Below are positions 33,871-41,454 of a DNA stretch of 43,225 bases, piece by piece (the stretch's first letter is position 1; every line of letters starts with the position of its first letter). A program made the position numbers and the translations under genes. The notes below the pieces were generated by a model, which worked only from the letters and a program-made list of their open reading frames with translations, had not been told where the DNA came from and made no database searches. The stretch covers positions 1 to 43,225 of the forward strand of contig JASMDC010000030.1 in the NCBI GenBank assembly GCA_030753015.1, in the 5' to 3' direction. Source of the DNA: Candidatus Undinarchaeales archaeon (GTDB lineage: Archaea; SpSt-1190; JASMDC01).

Positions 33871-34662
33871 CTAGACAGGCTTCCCGAGGGAGTCCCAGTA
33901 AGTGTCGAAGATCCCGCAGAACAGGGAGACGAAGTCTGCGTTCTTTGAGAATAGCACGATGTCCTCGCCCTTGCTAATGGTGAGGCTGTCACGCGTTGCC
34001 CGCAGGAGCATGGCCATCTCGGACTTGTCGACGATCACGATGCGTGGGAGCGGGGCGTCGAGCATTCGGACATCGGCGAACCGCTTCGCCCGCTCGAGCT
34101 GCTCCGGATGTGCGATGTCGAACACGAGCATCCTGATGGGCTTCCCCTCGTCGCGGAGGCGCTGGTGGACATTGCTCTTCGACTCATAGAGCAGCATCTT
34201 CCCCAGACCCGCCTCGTTGACGGTGATGCGCACCTCGTTCTCGGTGGTGTTCATCATCTTGTCGATACGCAAGTATTTCTTGGACCTGCCATGGATGAAC
34301 CAGAACTCGGGGATGCTGGCCGACTCATCGCTCTTTGCGGCGAAGGACGCGAGCTGGGCGCGAGCGGTCTCGTGGCTCTGCTCCAGCGCATCTATCATCG
34401 AGCGCGTGTGCTCCTTGAGCGCGATGTCGGGCTCCACGGCGATGTAGCGGATGGGCTTAATGTCCTGTTTGTAGATGAACCCGCGCTTCTCGAGCATGTC
34501 GAGCGCCTCGTAGATGCGGGCCTTGGGGATCTTGAGCATGTCGTATAGGTCAGACACGGTGGCGCTCTCCCTCATCAGGAGATGGGGGTAGACGAGCACC
34601 TCGTACCGTCCAAGGCCTAGGTTGGTCATGGCGTTCAATAAGCGCTCACTTATCTTGAGCAT
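33871..34662 (-). CDS. TrmB-family transcription regulator
   Basis: The 263-residue protein starts with the TrmB winged helix (NLGLGRYEVLVYPHLLMRES to ATVSDLYDMLKIPKARIYEALDMLEKRGFI), followed by a coiled segment and a C-terminal effector domain. TrmB proteins are mainly archaeal and often sense sugars or other metabolites through that domain. No sugar-binding motif is obvious. The gene lies directly beside the promoter of the protease operon and could control it. A TATA-like element (AATAAAAGAG on the minus strand, 34687-34698) about 31 bases before the ATG suggests its own nearly leaderless transcript. Confidence 0.9.
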   Translation of the reverse strand: MLKISERLLNAMTNLGLGRYEVLVYPHLLMRESATVSDLYDMLKIPKARIYEALDMLEKRGFIYKQDIKPIRYIAVEPDIALKEHTRSMIDALEQSHETARAQLASFAAKSDESASIPEFWFIHGRSKKYLRIDKMMNTTENEVRITVNEAGLGKMLLYESKSNVHQRLRDEGKPIRMLVFDIAHPEQLERAKRFADVRMLDAPLPRIVIVDKSEMAMLLRATRDSLTISKGEDIVLFSKNADFVSLFCGIFDTYWDSLGKPV

Positions 34663-34720
34663 CTAAGAGACAATATGCTGCATCACTCTTTTATTCTTTA
34701 GGCCGAGCCGACCAACCCCG

Positions 34721-35668
34721 CTACTGCTGGGCCAGCATACGTTCGACGTACGAGCGGACGTGCGGGTTGTTGTTCACGGATCGCTCGACGAGATCAGGAT
34801 TCCGCTCTGAGAACTCCTGGATTATATCGCCGTGCATCCCCAGGCCTTCCAGGCCCACTGACTGGCGCACGCTCTCCTCGAACTCGGCTCCGGCCACGAT
34901 GAGGGAGAACTGGAAGTCCGAGATGTCCACGTCCACCTTGGACAGGCCTTTAGGCGTGAGCTTGGCGACCCGCATGGAGTTCAGCCGCTTGTGTCCTTCG
35001 CCCGTATCGAGCTTCTCCACGAACTCGCCCACGTTGACACCCTCGGGCGCATAGTCCTGCCTGAGCAGCGCCTTGAACGAGATGAGGGACGTCGCGTCGG
35101 CGAAGGTCTTCTCAAGTCCGAGCTCCTCGGCGTACGTGTCGAGCAGAGCTATGGCCTTCCCGCCTATGTGGCTCCCCTGGTGCTCCTTCTTGATGGCGAA
35201 CCGCGACATCTCACCGGAGAGGTCGTCGCTGTGGACGTTGATCGCGAAAGAGCCGACCATCTCGGCGTACTCACCGGGAGCGGTCTCCTTCTCCACGACG
35301 AACCAGAGGTCGAAATTGGGGACTCGCCCACCGCCCTTGGTGAGGTAGTCCGAACCATAGAAGGACATAGTCTTGTGGTCCTTCTGGAACCTCTCGGCCT
35401 CGAAGATCGACTTGTCGCAGTGCTCCTGGTTGGAGTACACGTTGTTGTAGACATCGGCCAGACCGTCCGCATCGTCGGCCTCCCAGAGGCGCATCCGGTA
35501 GGTCTCGCCCAGATCGTTGGAGAACGTATGGGCCTCCAGTGAGGCCATGTTGACCAGGATCGTCTCTTGAGGGGACGCTATGTACAGGGTGTGGGATTCC
35601 TCCACGGAGGAATCATACGGTTCAAGAACGACCGCTTCAACAGCCCCAGGAACGAAATACATGTCCAT
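34721..35668 (-). CDS. GNAT-family N-acetyltransferase
   Basis: The 315-residue protein contains a GNAT fold: a beta strand GETYRMRLWEADDADGLADV, then MVGSFAINVHSDDLSGEMSR, followed by the acetyl-CoA pyrophosphate-binding loop KEHQGSHIGGKAI at about 161-173. GNAT enzymes move an acetyl group from acetyl-CoA to an amine. Substrate unknown; the C-terminal 100 residues are not typical of GNAT domains. The ATG at 35668 (MDMYFVPGAV) follows a G-rich site and a TATA element about 60 bases upstream. Readings that start further upstream run through that promoter and into the divergent gene, so I reject them. Confidence 0.85.
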   Translation of the reverse strand: MDMYFVPGAVEAVVLEPYDSSVEESHTLYIASPQETILVNMASLEAHTFSNDLGETYRMRLWEADDADGLADVYNNVYSNQEHCDKSIFEAERFQKDHKTMSFYGSDYLTKGGGRVPNFDLWFVVEKETAPGEYAEMVGSFAINVHSDDLSGEMSRFAIKKEHQGSHIGGKAIALLDTYAEELGLEKTFADATSLISFKALLRQDYAPEGVNVGEFVEKLDTGEGHKRLNSMRVAKLTPKGLSKVDVDISDFQFSLIVAGAEFEESVRQSVGLEGLGMHGDIIQEFSERNPDLVERSVNNNPHVRSYVERMLAQQ

Positions 35669-35725
35669 CCAGCCCCCCACAGGGAACGCCCCTGCGATGG
35701 TAACACATCCGGCGGCCCCGTGGCC

Positions 35726-35780
35726 GGTATATAAGCCTTTTGATTTTCCTCCGGTCACCGGTGGAACGAGCTTTATAAAC
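35726..35780. promoter_or_regulatory. Divergent promoter with central inverted repeat
   Basis: Minus-strand TATA GGCTTATATACC (35726-35737) faces the GNAT gene and plus-strand GCTTTATAAACAG (35769-35780) faces the gene at 35807. Between them CCGGT-C-ACCGG (35751-35761) is a candidate operator placed to affect both genes. Confidence 0.55.
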
Positions 35781-35806
35781 AGGGTCATATTGGACCGATA
35801 CAGGAC

Positions 35807-36436
35807 ATGGAAGGGGACGATATCCTGGGGACGTGTATCGACGGTGTCTACACACGCCGCTCCTCGGAGCTCGACGGGTACGCAGAGGGTATTTTCCTTG
35901 GTGACTACATGGCCGATCTTGCCCGGAAGCTCGGTGAGGAGGGGAAAAAGCAGCTTCCAGACCTCCTCGATGGAAAGATCGACGAAGACGAGGCCTATGA
36001 ACGCACTATCTCGTCCTTCATCGGTCTGTACGAGCACTGTGGAGAAACGATACTAGAGCAGATGGTCTCATACATCAAGCCCCATGTCCACAATCCGGCG
36101 GTCAAGGCCTTCGCTCTGGCCGAGCTCACGTTCAACACCTACGTCATCCGCACCTACGAGCGGGCCCTTGACGCCCAGCCCGAAGCGGCCTGCGACGACC
36201 TCTTCCTTGACGACGACATCTACTGCGCGATCATGTCCATCGAGGGGGACATCGATACCTACGAATCACTTGTTGAGCAACGGGACCAGGCCTCGCGTGG
36301 ATTCATCGACATGGTTGTCGAGGAGGCCGGGTACTTGCGAGGACGCATCATCAAGGTGCCGCTCACCACCATCCTCGTCGACCGCCCCGGCGAGCGTGAA
36401 GAGGATCTCGTTCGGCGGATGCGGTCCCCCGCCTAG
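35807..36436 (+). CDS. Unknown helical acidic protein
   Basis: This 209-residue soluble protein is not recognised. It is strongly acidic and mostly helical, with conserved-looking blocks YAEGIFLGDYMADLARKLGE, FALAELTFNTYVIRTYERAL and EEAGYLRGRIIKVPLTTIL. No membrane segment, signal or catalytic motif is visible. The ATG is about 32 bases after a TATA element. It is divergent from the GNAT gene, with which it may be co-regulated, and its stop overlaps that of the DUF523 gene through a shared CTAG (36433-36436). Confidence 0.75.
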   Translation: MEGDDILGTCIDGVYTRRSSELDGYAEGIFLGDYMADLARKLGEEGKKQLPDLLDGKIDEDEAYERTISSFIGLYEHCGETILEQMVSYIKPHVHNPAVKAFALAELTFNTYVIRTYERALDAQPEAACDDLFLDDDIYCAIMSIEGDIDTYESLVEQRDQASRGFIDMVVEEAGYLRGRIIKVPLTTILVDRPGEREEDLVRRMRSPA

Positions 36437-37035
36437 TCCTCAAGGAGCCTTGTGATATCCTCGACGGTGAGGACCTCTATGTTGTTCCGCTCCAGGAGAG
36501 TGGCTGCTACTCCCCGGCCCGGGACCACCTTTCCCTTGAACGTCCCGTCGTGGATGTTCTTCGGTCCGCATGCAGGGCTCCGGTCCATGAGGACCGCTGT
36601 CCTCGCCCCCACGGCCTTGGCCACCGCGAGCGTCTGCAAGGACCCCCGCATGTAGGGTTCTGTCACGTCGTCCCCGATCTTCGTGAGCACTTGTGCGACG
36701 CCCCCGACCACGTGGTCACCGTTCCTGCCCGGCTCGATCTCGGAAGGTAGATGGGGGATCGGCAGCCCGCCTAGGGACTCGGGGCAGGCGAACACCAGAA
36801 CATACCGCCGGGCGAGGCGGGCGATGGCAGGATCGTATCGAGCGGTACCGTCGTAGCGCGTGGGGCAGCCCCCCAGGCATGCGCTCACCAGCACGACATC
36901 CTTCTCGACCGGACCGGTCAGTCCCTTCCATGCTACGAGGTCGATAGTGTGCGCGAATTCGGGCCCGCCCTCGTACACAGGGATGAGCTTGTCATTCCCC
37001 GCGTACCAGTGACCGAGGACCTCTCCGGTCCTCAC
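36433..37035 (-). CDS. DUF523 family protein
   Basis: The 200-residue protein carries the DUF523 signature: VSACLGGCPTRYDG, FACPESLGGLPIP, RSPACGPKNIHDG and PGRGVAATLLE. DUF523 proteins are small, cysteine-containing and of unsettled function; related domains are involved in sulfur or nucleotide metabolism. The GTG at 37035 overlaps the ogg stop as GTGA and gives a 45-50 residue N-terminal extension (VLGHWYAGNDKLIPVYEGG) before the usual start of the domain, which I cannot identify. A later GTG in front of the VSACLGG segment is possible. The gene is the third in a Nudix-Ogg-DUF523 operon. Confidence 0.85.
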   Translation of the reverse strand: MRTGEVLGHWYAGNDKLIPVYEGGPEFAHTIDLVAWKGLTGPVEKDVVLVSACLGGCPTRYDGTARYDPAIARLARRYVLVFACPESLGGLPIPHLPSEIEPGRNGDHVVGGVAQVLTKIGDDVTEPYMRGSLQTLAVAKAVGARTAVLMDRSPACGPKNIHDGTFKGKVVPGRGVAATLLERNNIEVLTVEDITRLLED

Positions 37036-37682
37036 TTGAATACCTCGCCCGTGGCCCGTGCCCAGAACACAAGGTCCATGTGGTCCAGAGGTATGCCCTC
37101 GCGTTCGGCGAAAGCGGCCATCTTGCGCTCGATTGACAGGTACCGACGCGGGGTGAGCGTCTTGGGGATCTCGGCGATTACTTCCAGCTCCTTGAGGCAG
37201 CGCAGGATATGGCGGTCGAGGATGGCCAGGTGCGCTCCCATGCCCAGGTTGCGCAGGAGGTGACCTGATTCCTTGTAGCCGAGCCCCTTCACGTGCTCGA
37301 CCAGCCACTCCCGTGCGTCCTTTGGATCCTTGAACCGGCCGAGCACGGTACGAACGGACAGCCTACCCTCCGGTGCGAAGAGCAAGCGGGCGGCCACGAC
37401 CCGGCGTGCCTTGGTATGATGGAAGCGCACACCGGTGCTCGCCAGTGCCGCGGCCACGTCCTCAGCGGCACCTGTAAGGAGCAGGCCCATGTCATCCAGG
37501 GCGCAAGCAGCGTCCCAACAGGCGCGACCCTTCGACTGGGGGGTGAGCAGACAGAACACGACCTCGCGGAACAGCTCTTCCTCGGAGGCGCTCTCCCATT
37601 GATCGCGGAATCCGTGCAGACGCTCTTCGATGGTCGGACGGAGGGTGTGGTGGAGCTCGTGGATGTCGATCAAGGAGAGCAC
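37032..37682 (-). CDS. ogg: 8-oxoguanine DNA glycosylase/AP lyase, Ogg2 type
   Basis: This 216-residue enzyme removes 8-oxoguanine from DNA and nicks the strand. It has the helix-hairpin-helix and catalytic segment GLGYKESGHLLRNLGMGAHLAILDRHIL-like (about 140-170), in which Lys of GYKES and Asp of LDRH match the catalytic Lys and Asp of the Ogg2 family (M. jannaschii type). The protein ends in TGEVFK; a C-terminal lysine that reaches the active site to read the damaged base is a known Ogg2 feature. The start is GTG at 37682, directly after the Nudix stop. Pairing with a Nudix hydrolase suggests an oxidised-guanine repair and pool-cleaning unit, though the Nudix substrate is not known. Confidence 0.92.
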   Translation of the reverse strand: MLSLIDIHELHHTLRPTIEERLHGFRDQWESASEEELFREVVFCLLTPQSKGRACWDAACALDDMGLLLTGAAEDVAAALASTGVRFHHTKARRVVAARLLFAPEGRLSVRTVLGRFKDPKDAREWLVEHVKGLGYKESGHLLRNLGMGAHLAILDRHILRCLKELEVIAEIPKTLTPRRYLSIERKMAAFAEREGIPLDHMDLVFWARATGEVFK

Positions 37683-38564
37683 CTATCGGTCGATGGGAAG
37701 TGCACCGGTCCGCACGGCATCGAGCCGCTCCCGGTTCTCCCCCTCCCAGGGCACACGTATGCCCCGCTCGTCGAGCACGGCGTCGATCAGCACCAGATGA
37801 TGGGCGAAACCAACCGGTCCATTAGCGAGCTTCGAGATCGGGACGACCAGTGCGTGAGATGCATCGTCGCCGGGCGAGATCCGGGCGGCCAGCCGCTCGG
37901 ACGGGCCGTCCAGCTCCAGCACGAAGAGGGACGTGCGCACGGCTCCTCGCGGGAACCGTGGATCGTCCCAGCCGTCCATGACCCGCTCAAGATAAATCGC
38001 ACTTATCACGGGGCCGTCGGGCTCGAGCGACACCTCCTGCTCGATGGACCCGAAGGTGGCGGACCTGCGGGCGAGCTCGTCCAGTGAGAGCACGGCAAGC
38101 TCTCGATCGCGAGGGTAGAGCACGAGCCCTGTCTCCTCGGCGAGCTCCCGGACCGCGGCCTCCTGGGGTGGTTCACGGTACTCGACGAAGCCACCGGGAA
38201 GGGCCAGCATCCCCTCGTACGGCGGGCGGCCACGCCGGATGAGGAGCACCGCGGGCTCCTCGCCATAGCACTTGGTGAGCACGAGGACGTCCACGGTCTC
38301 TGCGTTCCTCCGGAACTCAAGGACCATCGGAATGACCGGACAACACCCGTCCACCGGCTCGCCCAGGCAGACGAGCTCGCACCCGGCAGGCAGGGCCGCA
38401 GCAACGTCCCGGGCAAGGTCCGCGTTCCCTTCGGACCGGACCATGATGGGAGGTCCTGAGGCCACCGCCCGCTGCCCGGGCGGGACGTCCACCGGGTCGA
38501 GCACTGGCTCTTCGTCCCCCGTCACCACGCGATGGACATGGAGCTCGACGCACTCAGAATCCAT
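37683..38564 (-). CDS. Nudix hydrolase with N-terminal extension
   Basis: The 293-residue protein contains the Nudix box GGFVEYREPPQEAAVRELAE followed by ETGL, with the Glu residues that bind the metal. Nudix enzymes split nucleoside diphosphates linked to another group. Before it, about 105 residues form an N-terminal domain rich in beta strands and containing VDGCCPVIPMVLEFRR. The region after the box (GPVISAIYLERVMDG) recalls NrtR/ADP-ribose-type members, but no HTH is evident. I placed the start at ATG 38564, about 26 bases from the shared TATA element at 38584-38598; longer readings cross the promoter and the divergent TPR gene. Confidence 0.88.
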   Translation of the reverse strand: MDSECVELHVHRVVTGDEEPVLDPVDVPPGQRAVASGPPIMVRSEGNADLARDVAAALPAGCELVCLGEPVDGCCPVIPMVLEFRRNAETVDVLVLTKCYGEEPAVLLIRRGRPPYEGMLALPGGFVEYREPPQEAAVRELAEETGLVLYPRDRELAVLSLDELARRSATFGSIEQEVSLEPDGPVISAIYLERVMDGWDDPRFPRGAVRTSLFVLELDGPSERLAARISPGDDASHALVVPISKLANGPVGFAHHLVLIDAVLDERGIRVPWEGENRERLDAVRTGALPIDR

Positions 38565-38583
38565 TGAGCGGCAGGTATGTCGA

Positions 38584-38598
38584 AGGTTTTTATACTTG
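38584..38598. promoter_or_regulatory. Shared bidirectional TATA element
   Basis: AGGTTTTTATACTTG lies about 26 bases from the Nudix ATG (minus, 38564) and about 27 bases from the TPR-protein ATG (plus, 38618). Both transcripts would be leaderless and driven from one core. Confidence 0.6.
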
Positions 38599-38617
38599 CG
38601 CACGTCAGACGAGGCTG

Positions 38618-39235
38618 ATGAGCCGGAAGGCAATGCTCGGGCGTCGTGTCCTCTCGGACCTCGGCCGGGCCGTGATCGTGTTCTTCCTAATCGGTGTGTT
38701 CGCACAGAGCGTTCTCGCCGATCTGCTCATCGTAACCATGTTCTACTATGTGCTCCGGGCGGTGTTCCGGTCGTTCGTGCTGGCGACAAACCTGCTCACG
38801 GACGAGGATGAGGCGGGGCCCTTGGACGGCATCATCCCTTCACCCGTAGATCAGAACGAGATGGAGGACCTCGCCAAGGCCCTGCTGCACGAGGGGGAGT
38901 TCGAGGAAACGCTCGACCTTCTGGACAAGGCGCTCGAGGCGGACCCCACCGATGCCAAGCTCTACCTGCTGCGAGGGATGACCCTTCGACATCTGGCCGA
39001 GGACGGCGGTTCGGACGAGCTGGTGCGCAGCGCCATCCGCGACCTCCAGTCGGCCATGGTGCTCTCCCGCTCCATCGCCTCCATCCCACAGACGGACCTG
39101 CTCGTGGGCAGGCTCTTCGCCAGGCTCGGGGAGAAGGCCAAGGCACGTCGCCACTTACAGCGTGTGCTCGCTCACAGCGATGCACCGGAGCACGTGCTCG
39201 AAGAGGCGAGACGCACGACAGCATCGCTGTCGTGA
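38618..39235 (+). CDS. Membrane-anchored TPR-like protein
   Basis: A 205-residue protein with a hydrophobic N-terminal region (about 15-58, VIVFFLIGVFAQSVLADLLI) that may span the membrane once or twice, then two to three TPR-like helical repeats: LAKALLHEGEFEETLDLLDK, ADPTDAKLYLLRGMTLRHLA and VGRLFARLGEKAKARRHLQR. TPR domains bind other proteins. The start at 38618 is set by the TATA element 27 bases upstream; an earlier in-frame ATG at 38564 overlaps the divergent Nudix start. It converges with the second transglutaminase-like gene, with a 16-base gap. Confidence 0.85.
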   Translation: MSRKAMLGRRVLSDLGRAVIVFFLIGVFAQSVLADLLIVTMFYYVLRAVFRSFVLATNLLTDEDEAGPLDGIIPSPVDQNEMEDLAKALLHEGEFEETLDLLDKALEADPTDAKLYLLRGMTLRHLAEDGGSDELVRSAIRDLQSAMVLSRSIASIPQTDLLVGRLFARLGEKAKARRHLQRVLAHSDAPEHVLEEARRTTASLS

Positions 39236-39251
39236 GGTCCGCGCGAGCCGC

Positions 39252-40514
39252 TCAGGCCGTTGCCCAGTCCGCTTCGTAGTCGCCGTACTCTACCTCGTCG
39301 TTGAACGCATAGAGCGGATTCCAGTCGGTGTGTGACTCGTAGAAGGCGTCCCGCTCAACGAGACTGTCGTAGTCCACCACGTATCGAGTGCCGTCGATGT
39401 CCGTCTCCAGCCAGGCATGACCGCCCTCGTTGTTGGGCTGGGTGAACCCCACGACGACCATGGACGGATTCCCCCGGGCGATGAGGATGGACGAGGCGGT
39501 CAGGGCGTAGTCCTCGCAGTCACCCACCCTGCCGTTGGCCAGGTAGTTATCGGGATTGATCCAGTAGTCGGACTCGTTGAACTGGTCGATGTCACGCTCG
39601 TAGCGCTGGAACAGGTCGGTGCCGTCGGCGAGCCGGAGCTCGTCGTTCTCGATCTCCAGCCGGTTCGCATACCCCAGGACCACCGGATCGTCGGGATCCA
39701 CGTACTCGTGGGCGTCACGGGCATGCAGGAGCAGGCCCGAGGACGAGGAGCTGTAGTCGCGGAGCGCAGGGCTCCCGTCCAGGTTCCCGTCACCGTCATG
39801 GTCCGCGTCCCGCGGGTAGAGGTCGAAACCGTCCATGAGGCCGTCGCCGTCGCTGTCGGTGCTGTCCGGGTTCGGGTCCTCCCCGTCGATGAGAAGGTCG
39901 TTGTCGCAGTCGGGGTTGTATATGCATGCGTTCGTTTCGTCACCATCGAGCAGGCCGTCGCCGTCCACGTCAGGGTTCTCCAGGTCGGGATCCAGACCAT
40001 CGAGCAGACCGTCCGCGTCATGGTCCGCCTCGGAGATATAGGGATCAGCACCATCGAGCAGGCCGTCGCCGTCCACGTCAGGGTTCTCCATGTCGGGATC
40101 CTTTCCATCGAGGAGGCCGTCATTATCGTAATCGGACCGCGTGGGGTATGGATCGGCCATGTCACCGATGCCGTCACCGTCGGTGTCCGGGTTCCCGCTG
40201 TCAGGGTCGAGGCCGTCGAGGAGACCATCTCCGTCGGCGTCCGGATTCAGAGCCGCCGGGTCCGATCCGTCCATGATGCCATCGCCGTCCGAGTCGGGGT
40301 TCAGGAGCTTGGAGCCGCCTAGGAGCTCGCTCATGTTGGATGCCCCGTCCTTGTCGAAGTCGGCGGTGGCGAGGTAGCCCGCTCCCAGCACTCCACCCAT
40401 CACCGCGCCGAAGGTCAGATGTCTCCTGTCCAGATCATTGGTACCGCTGTAGCCCTCCACCAGTTCGGACCTTCGTTCCCCGTCCGACTCCAGTTCGATC
40501 TCGCGCTTGTACAT
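39252..40514 (-). CDS. Transglutaminase-like protein with calcium-binding repeats, copy 2
   Basis: This 420-residue paralogue of the gene at 31613 has a charged tail, a short hydrophobic helix (about 33-50, FGAVMGGVLGAGYLA), about ten DxDGDGxxDGxDP calcium-binding repeats (55-250) and a C-terminal domain with Cys333 (GDCEDYA), His366 (GGHAW) and Asp381 (VVDYDS), the intact transglutaminase-type triad. The repeat array is about twice as long as in copy 1 and would form a rigid Ca2+-dependent stalk. Thus enzyme reach may differ between the copies. The start is ATG 40514, 6 bases after the stop of the PHP gene, so both are probably co-transcribed. Confidence 0.92.
   Translation of the reverse strand: MYKREIELESDGERRSELVEGYSGTNDLDRRHLTFGAVMGGVLGAGYLATADFDKDGASNMSELLGGSKLLNPDSDGDGIMDGSDPAALNPDADGDGLLDGLDPDSGNPDTDGDGIGDMADPYPTRSDYDNDGLLDGKDPDMENPDVDGDGLLDGADPYISEADHDADGLLDGLDPDLENPDVDGDGLLDGDETNACIYNPDCDNDLLIDGEDPNPDSTDSDGDGLMDGFDLYPRDADHDGDGNLDGSPALRDYSSSSSGLLLHARDAHEYVDPDDPVVLGYANRLEIENDELRLADGTDLFQRYERDIDQFNESDYWINPDNYLANGRVGDCEDYALTASSILIARGNPSMVVVGFTQPNNEGGHAWLETDIDGTRYVVDYDSLVERDAFYESHTDWNPLYAFNDEVEYGDYEADWATA
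39790..40350 (-). repeat. Calcium-binding DxDGDG repeats in transglutaminase copy 2
   Basis: The DNA shows a repeating unit encoding DGDGLLDGxDPxxxNPDx; some units (39951-40000 and 40051-40090) are nearly identical, indicating expansion by recent unit duplication. It is coding sequence, not a CRISPR or satellite. Confidence 0.85.
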
Positions 40515-40520
40515 GGTCGC

Positions 40521-41339
40521 TCACTCCTCCGGTAATACCTCGCCCTGAGGCGGATCTAAGTAGCGCTCCCTGATCTGGTTAGCAATGAACATGAAGGCGC
40601 GGGGGATCCCGCCCACGAAGTAGTCCAGGTACCTGTGGACCTTGGTGCCGAACCGGTCGTTCACCGCAGGCTTGTGGCCCTCGGACTTCCGGTCCCTGAT
40701 GTTCTGGAGGAAACCGTCCACGGTGTGTGTCTCGGGCATCACGGTGAGGCCGGTGCCCAGCGACCATGCATAGTGCGCATCCGAGCCGCCCAGGCGGGCC
40801 AGCTGGTACTTGTCCGCCAGCGCCGAAGCCAGCTCGTTGGCGTTCCCGGGGAAGAGCACGGAGGAGTTGTACACCTCGATCCCGTCCAGGAGCGCGAGCT
40901 CCGCCTCCTCGATGTTATCCAGGTCGAAAGGATCCTGGGTGCCAAGATTGGCGGAGTAGGGGTGCGCCGCCACGGCCACGCCACCCTGGGCGTGGATGCG
41001 CTCGGTGGTCTCGGTCAGGGGGAGTCCGGCGGGGAGCTCCTCACGGATGCCGTAGGCTAGCACGTGGCCCGCGCCCGAGGACACCTCGGAGGCGGGGATG
41101 ATCATGAAGTCGTCGTACTTCGCGGCCTCGGCGCACGCCCGCTCGTACGAGTCGGTGGAGTCGTGGTCCGTGATGGCGATGCCCGAAAGTCCCAGCTCGT
41201 AGGCGGTCCGTACCATGGTCTCGGGGCTCCTCAGTCCGTCCGAGTACTGCGTGTGCGAGTGGAGGTCGTAGACGCTCTTCCCCTGCGCCCTCAGCGAGGC
41301 GATTTCTTGATGTAGCGAAAGCTCTTCAAGATCAAGCAT
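40521..41339 (-). CDS. PHP-domain phosphoesterase
   Basis: This 272-residue protein has the PHP metal-binding motifs in order: DLHSHTQYSDG (about 25-35), ITDHDS, the glutamate of PASEVSS, AAHPYS, and GGSDAHY. PHP proteins hydrolyse phosphoesters; related stand-alone forms cleave nucleotide or 3'-5' phosphoester substrates. The C-terminal part with GGIPRAFMFIANQIRERYL may contact the membrane. A TATA element (AGTATATATACG on the minus strand, 41379-41390) lies about 45 bases upstream, leaving a short leader with AGGGGA. ATG 41339 is preferred over GTG 41345 on spacing. Downstream is the second transglutaminase-like gene, with which it shares no obvious chemistry. Confidence 0.92.
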   Translation of the reverse strand: MLDLEELSLHQEIASLRAQGKSVYDLHSHTQYSDGLRSPETMVRTAYELGLSGIAITDHDSTDSYERACAEAAKYDDFMIIPASEVSSGAGHVLAYGIREELPAGLPLTETTERIHAQGGVAVAAHPYSANLGTQDPFDLDNIEEAELALLDGIEVYNSSVLFPGNANELASALADKYQLARLGGSDAHYAWSLGTGLTVMPETHTVDGFLQNIRDRKSEGHKPAVNDRFGTKVHRYLDYFVGGIPRAFMFIANQIRERYLDPPQGEVLPEE

Positions 41340-41378
41340 ACCCACGGTCCCCTGTACCCATTTTTCGGCAGTTCAGGG

Positions 41379-41391
41379 CGTATATATACTT
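41379..41391 (-). promoter_or_regulatory. TATA element of the PHP-transglutaminase operon
   Basis: AAGTATATATACG on the minus strand predicts a transcript start near 41358, some 19 bases before ATG 41339. Confidence 0.6.
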
Positions 41392-41454
41392 TGCGGTAGT
41401 AACGCACGATTCCCTTGTTTGGAATGGCATGCGGGGGATTAGGTGAGAGTGCTT

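Noticed and set aside
36433-36436. The two convergent genes share the palindrome CTAG as both stop codons.
   Set aside because: A neat overlap, but expected by chance in compact genomes and with no functional meaning I can support.
39790-40350. Regularly spaced DNA repeats that could suggest a CRISPR array or satellite.
   Set aside because: The repeats stay in one reading frame and encode DxDGDG calcium-binding units; there are no unique spacers or cas genes.
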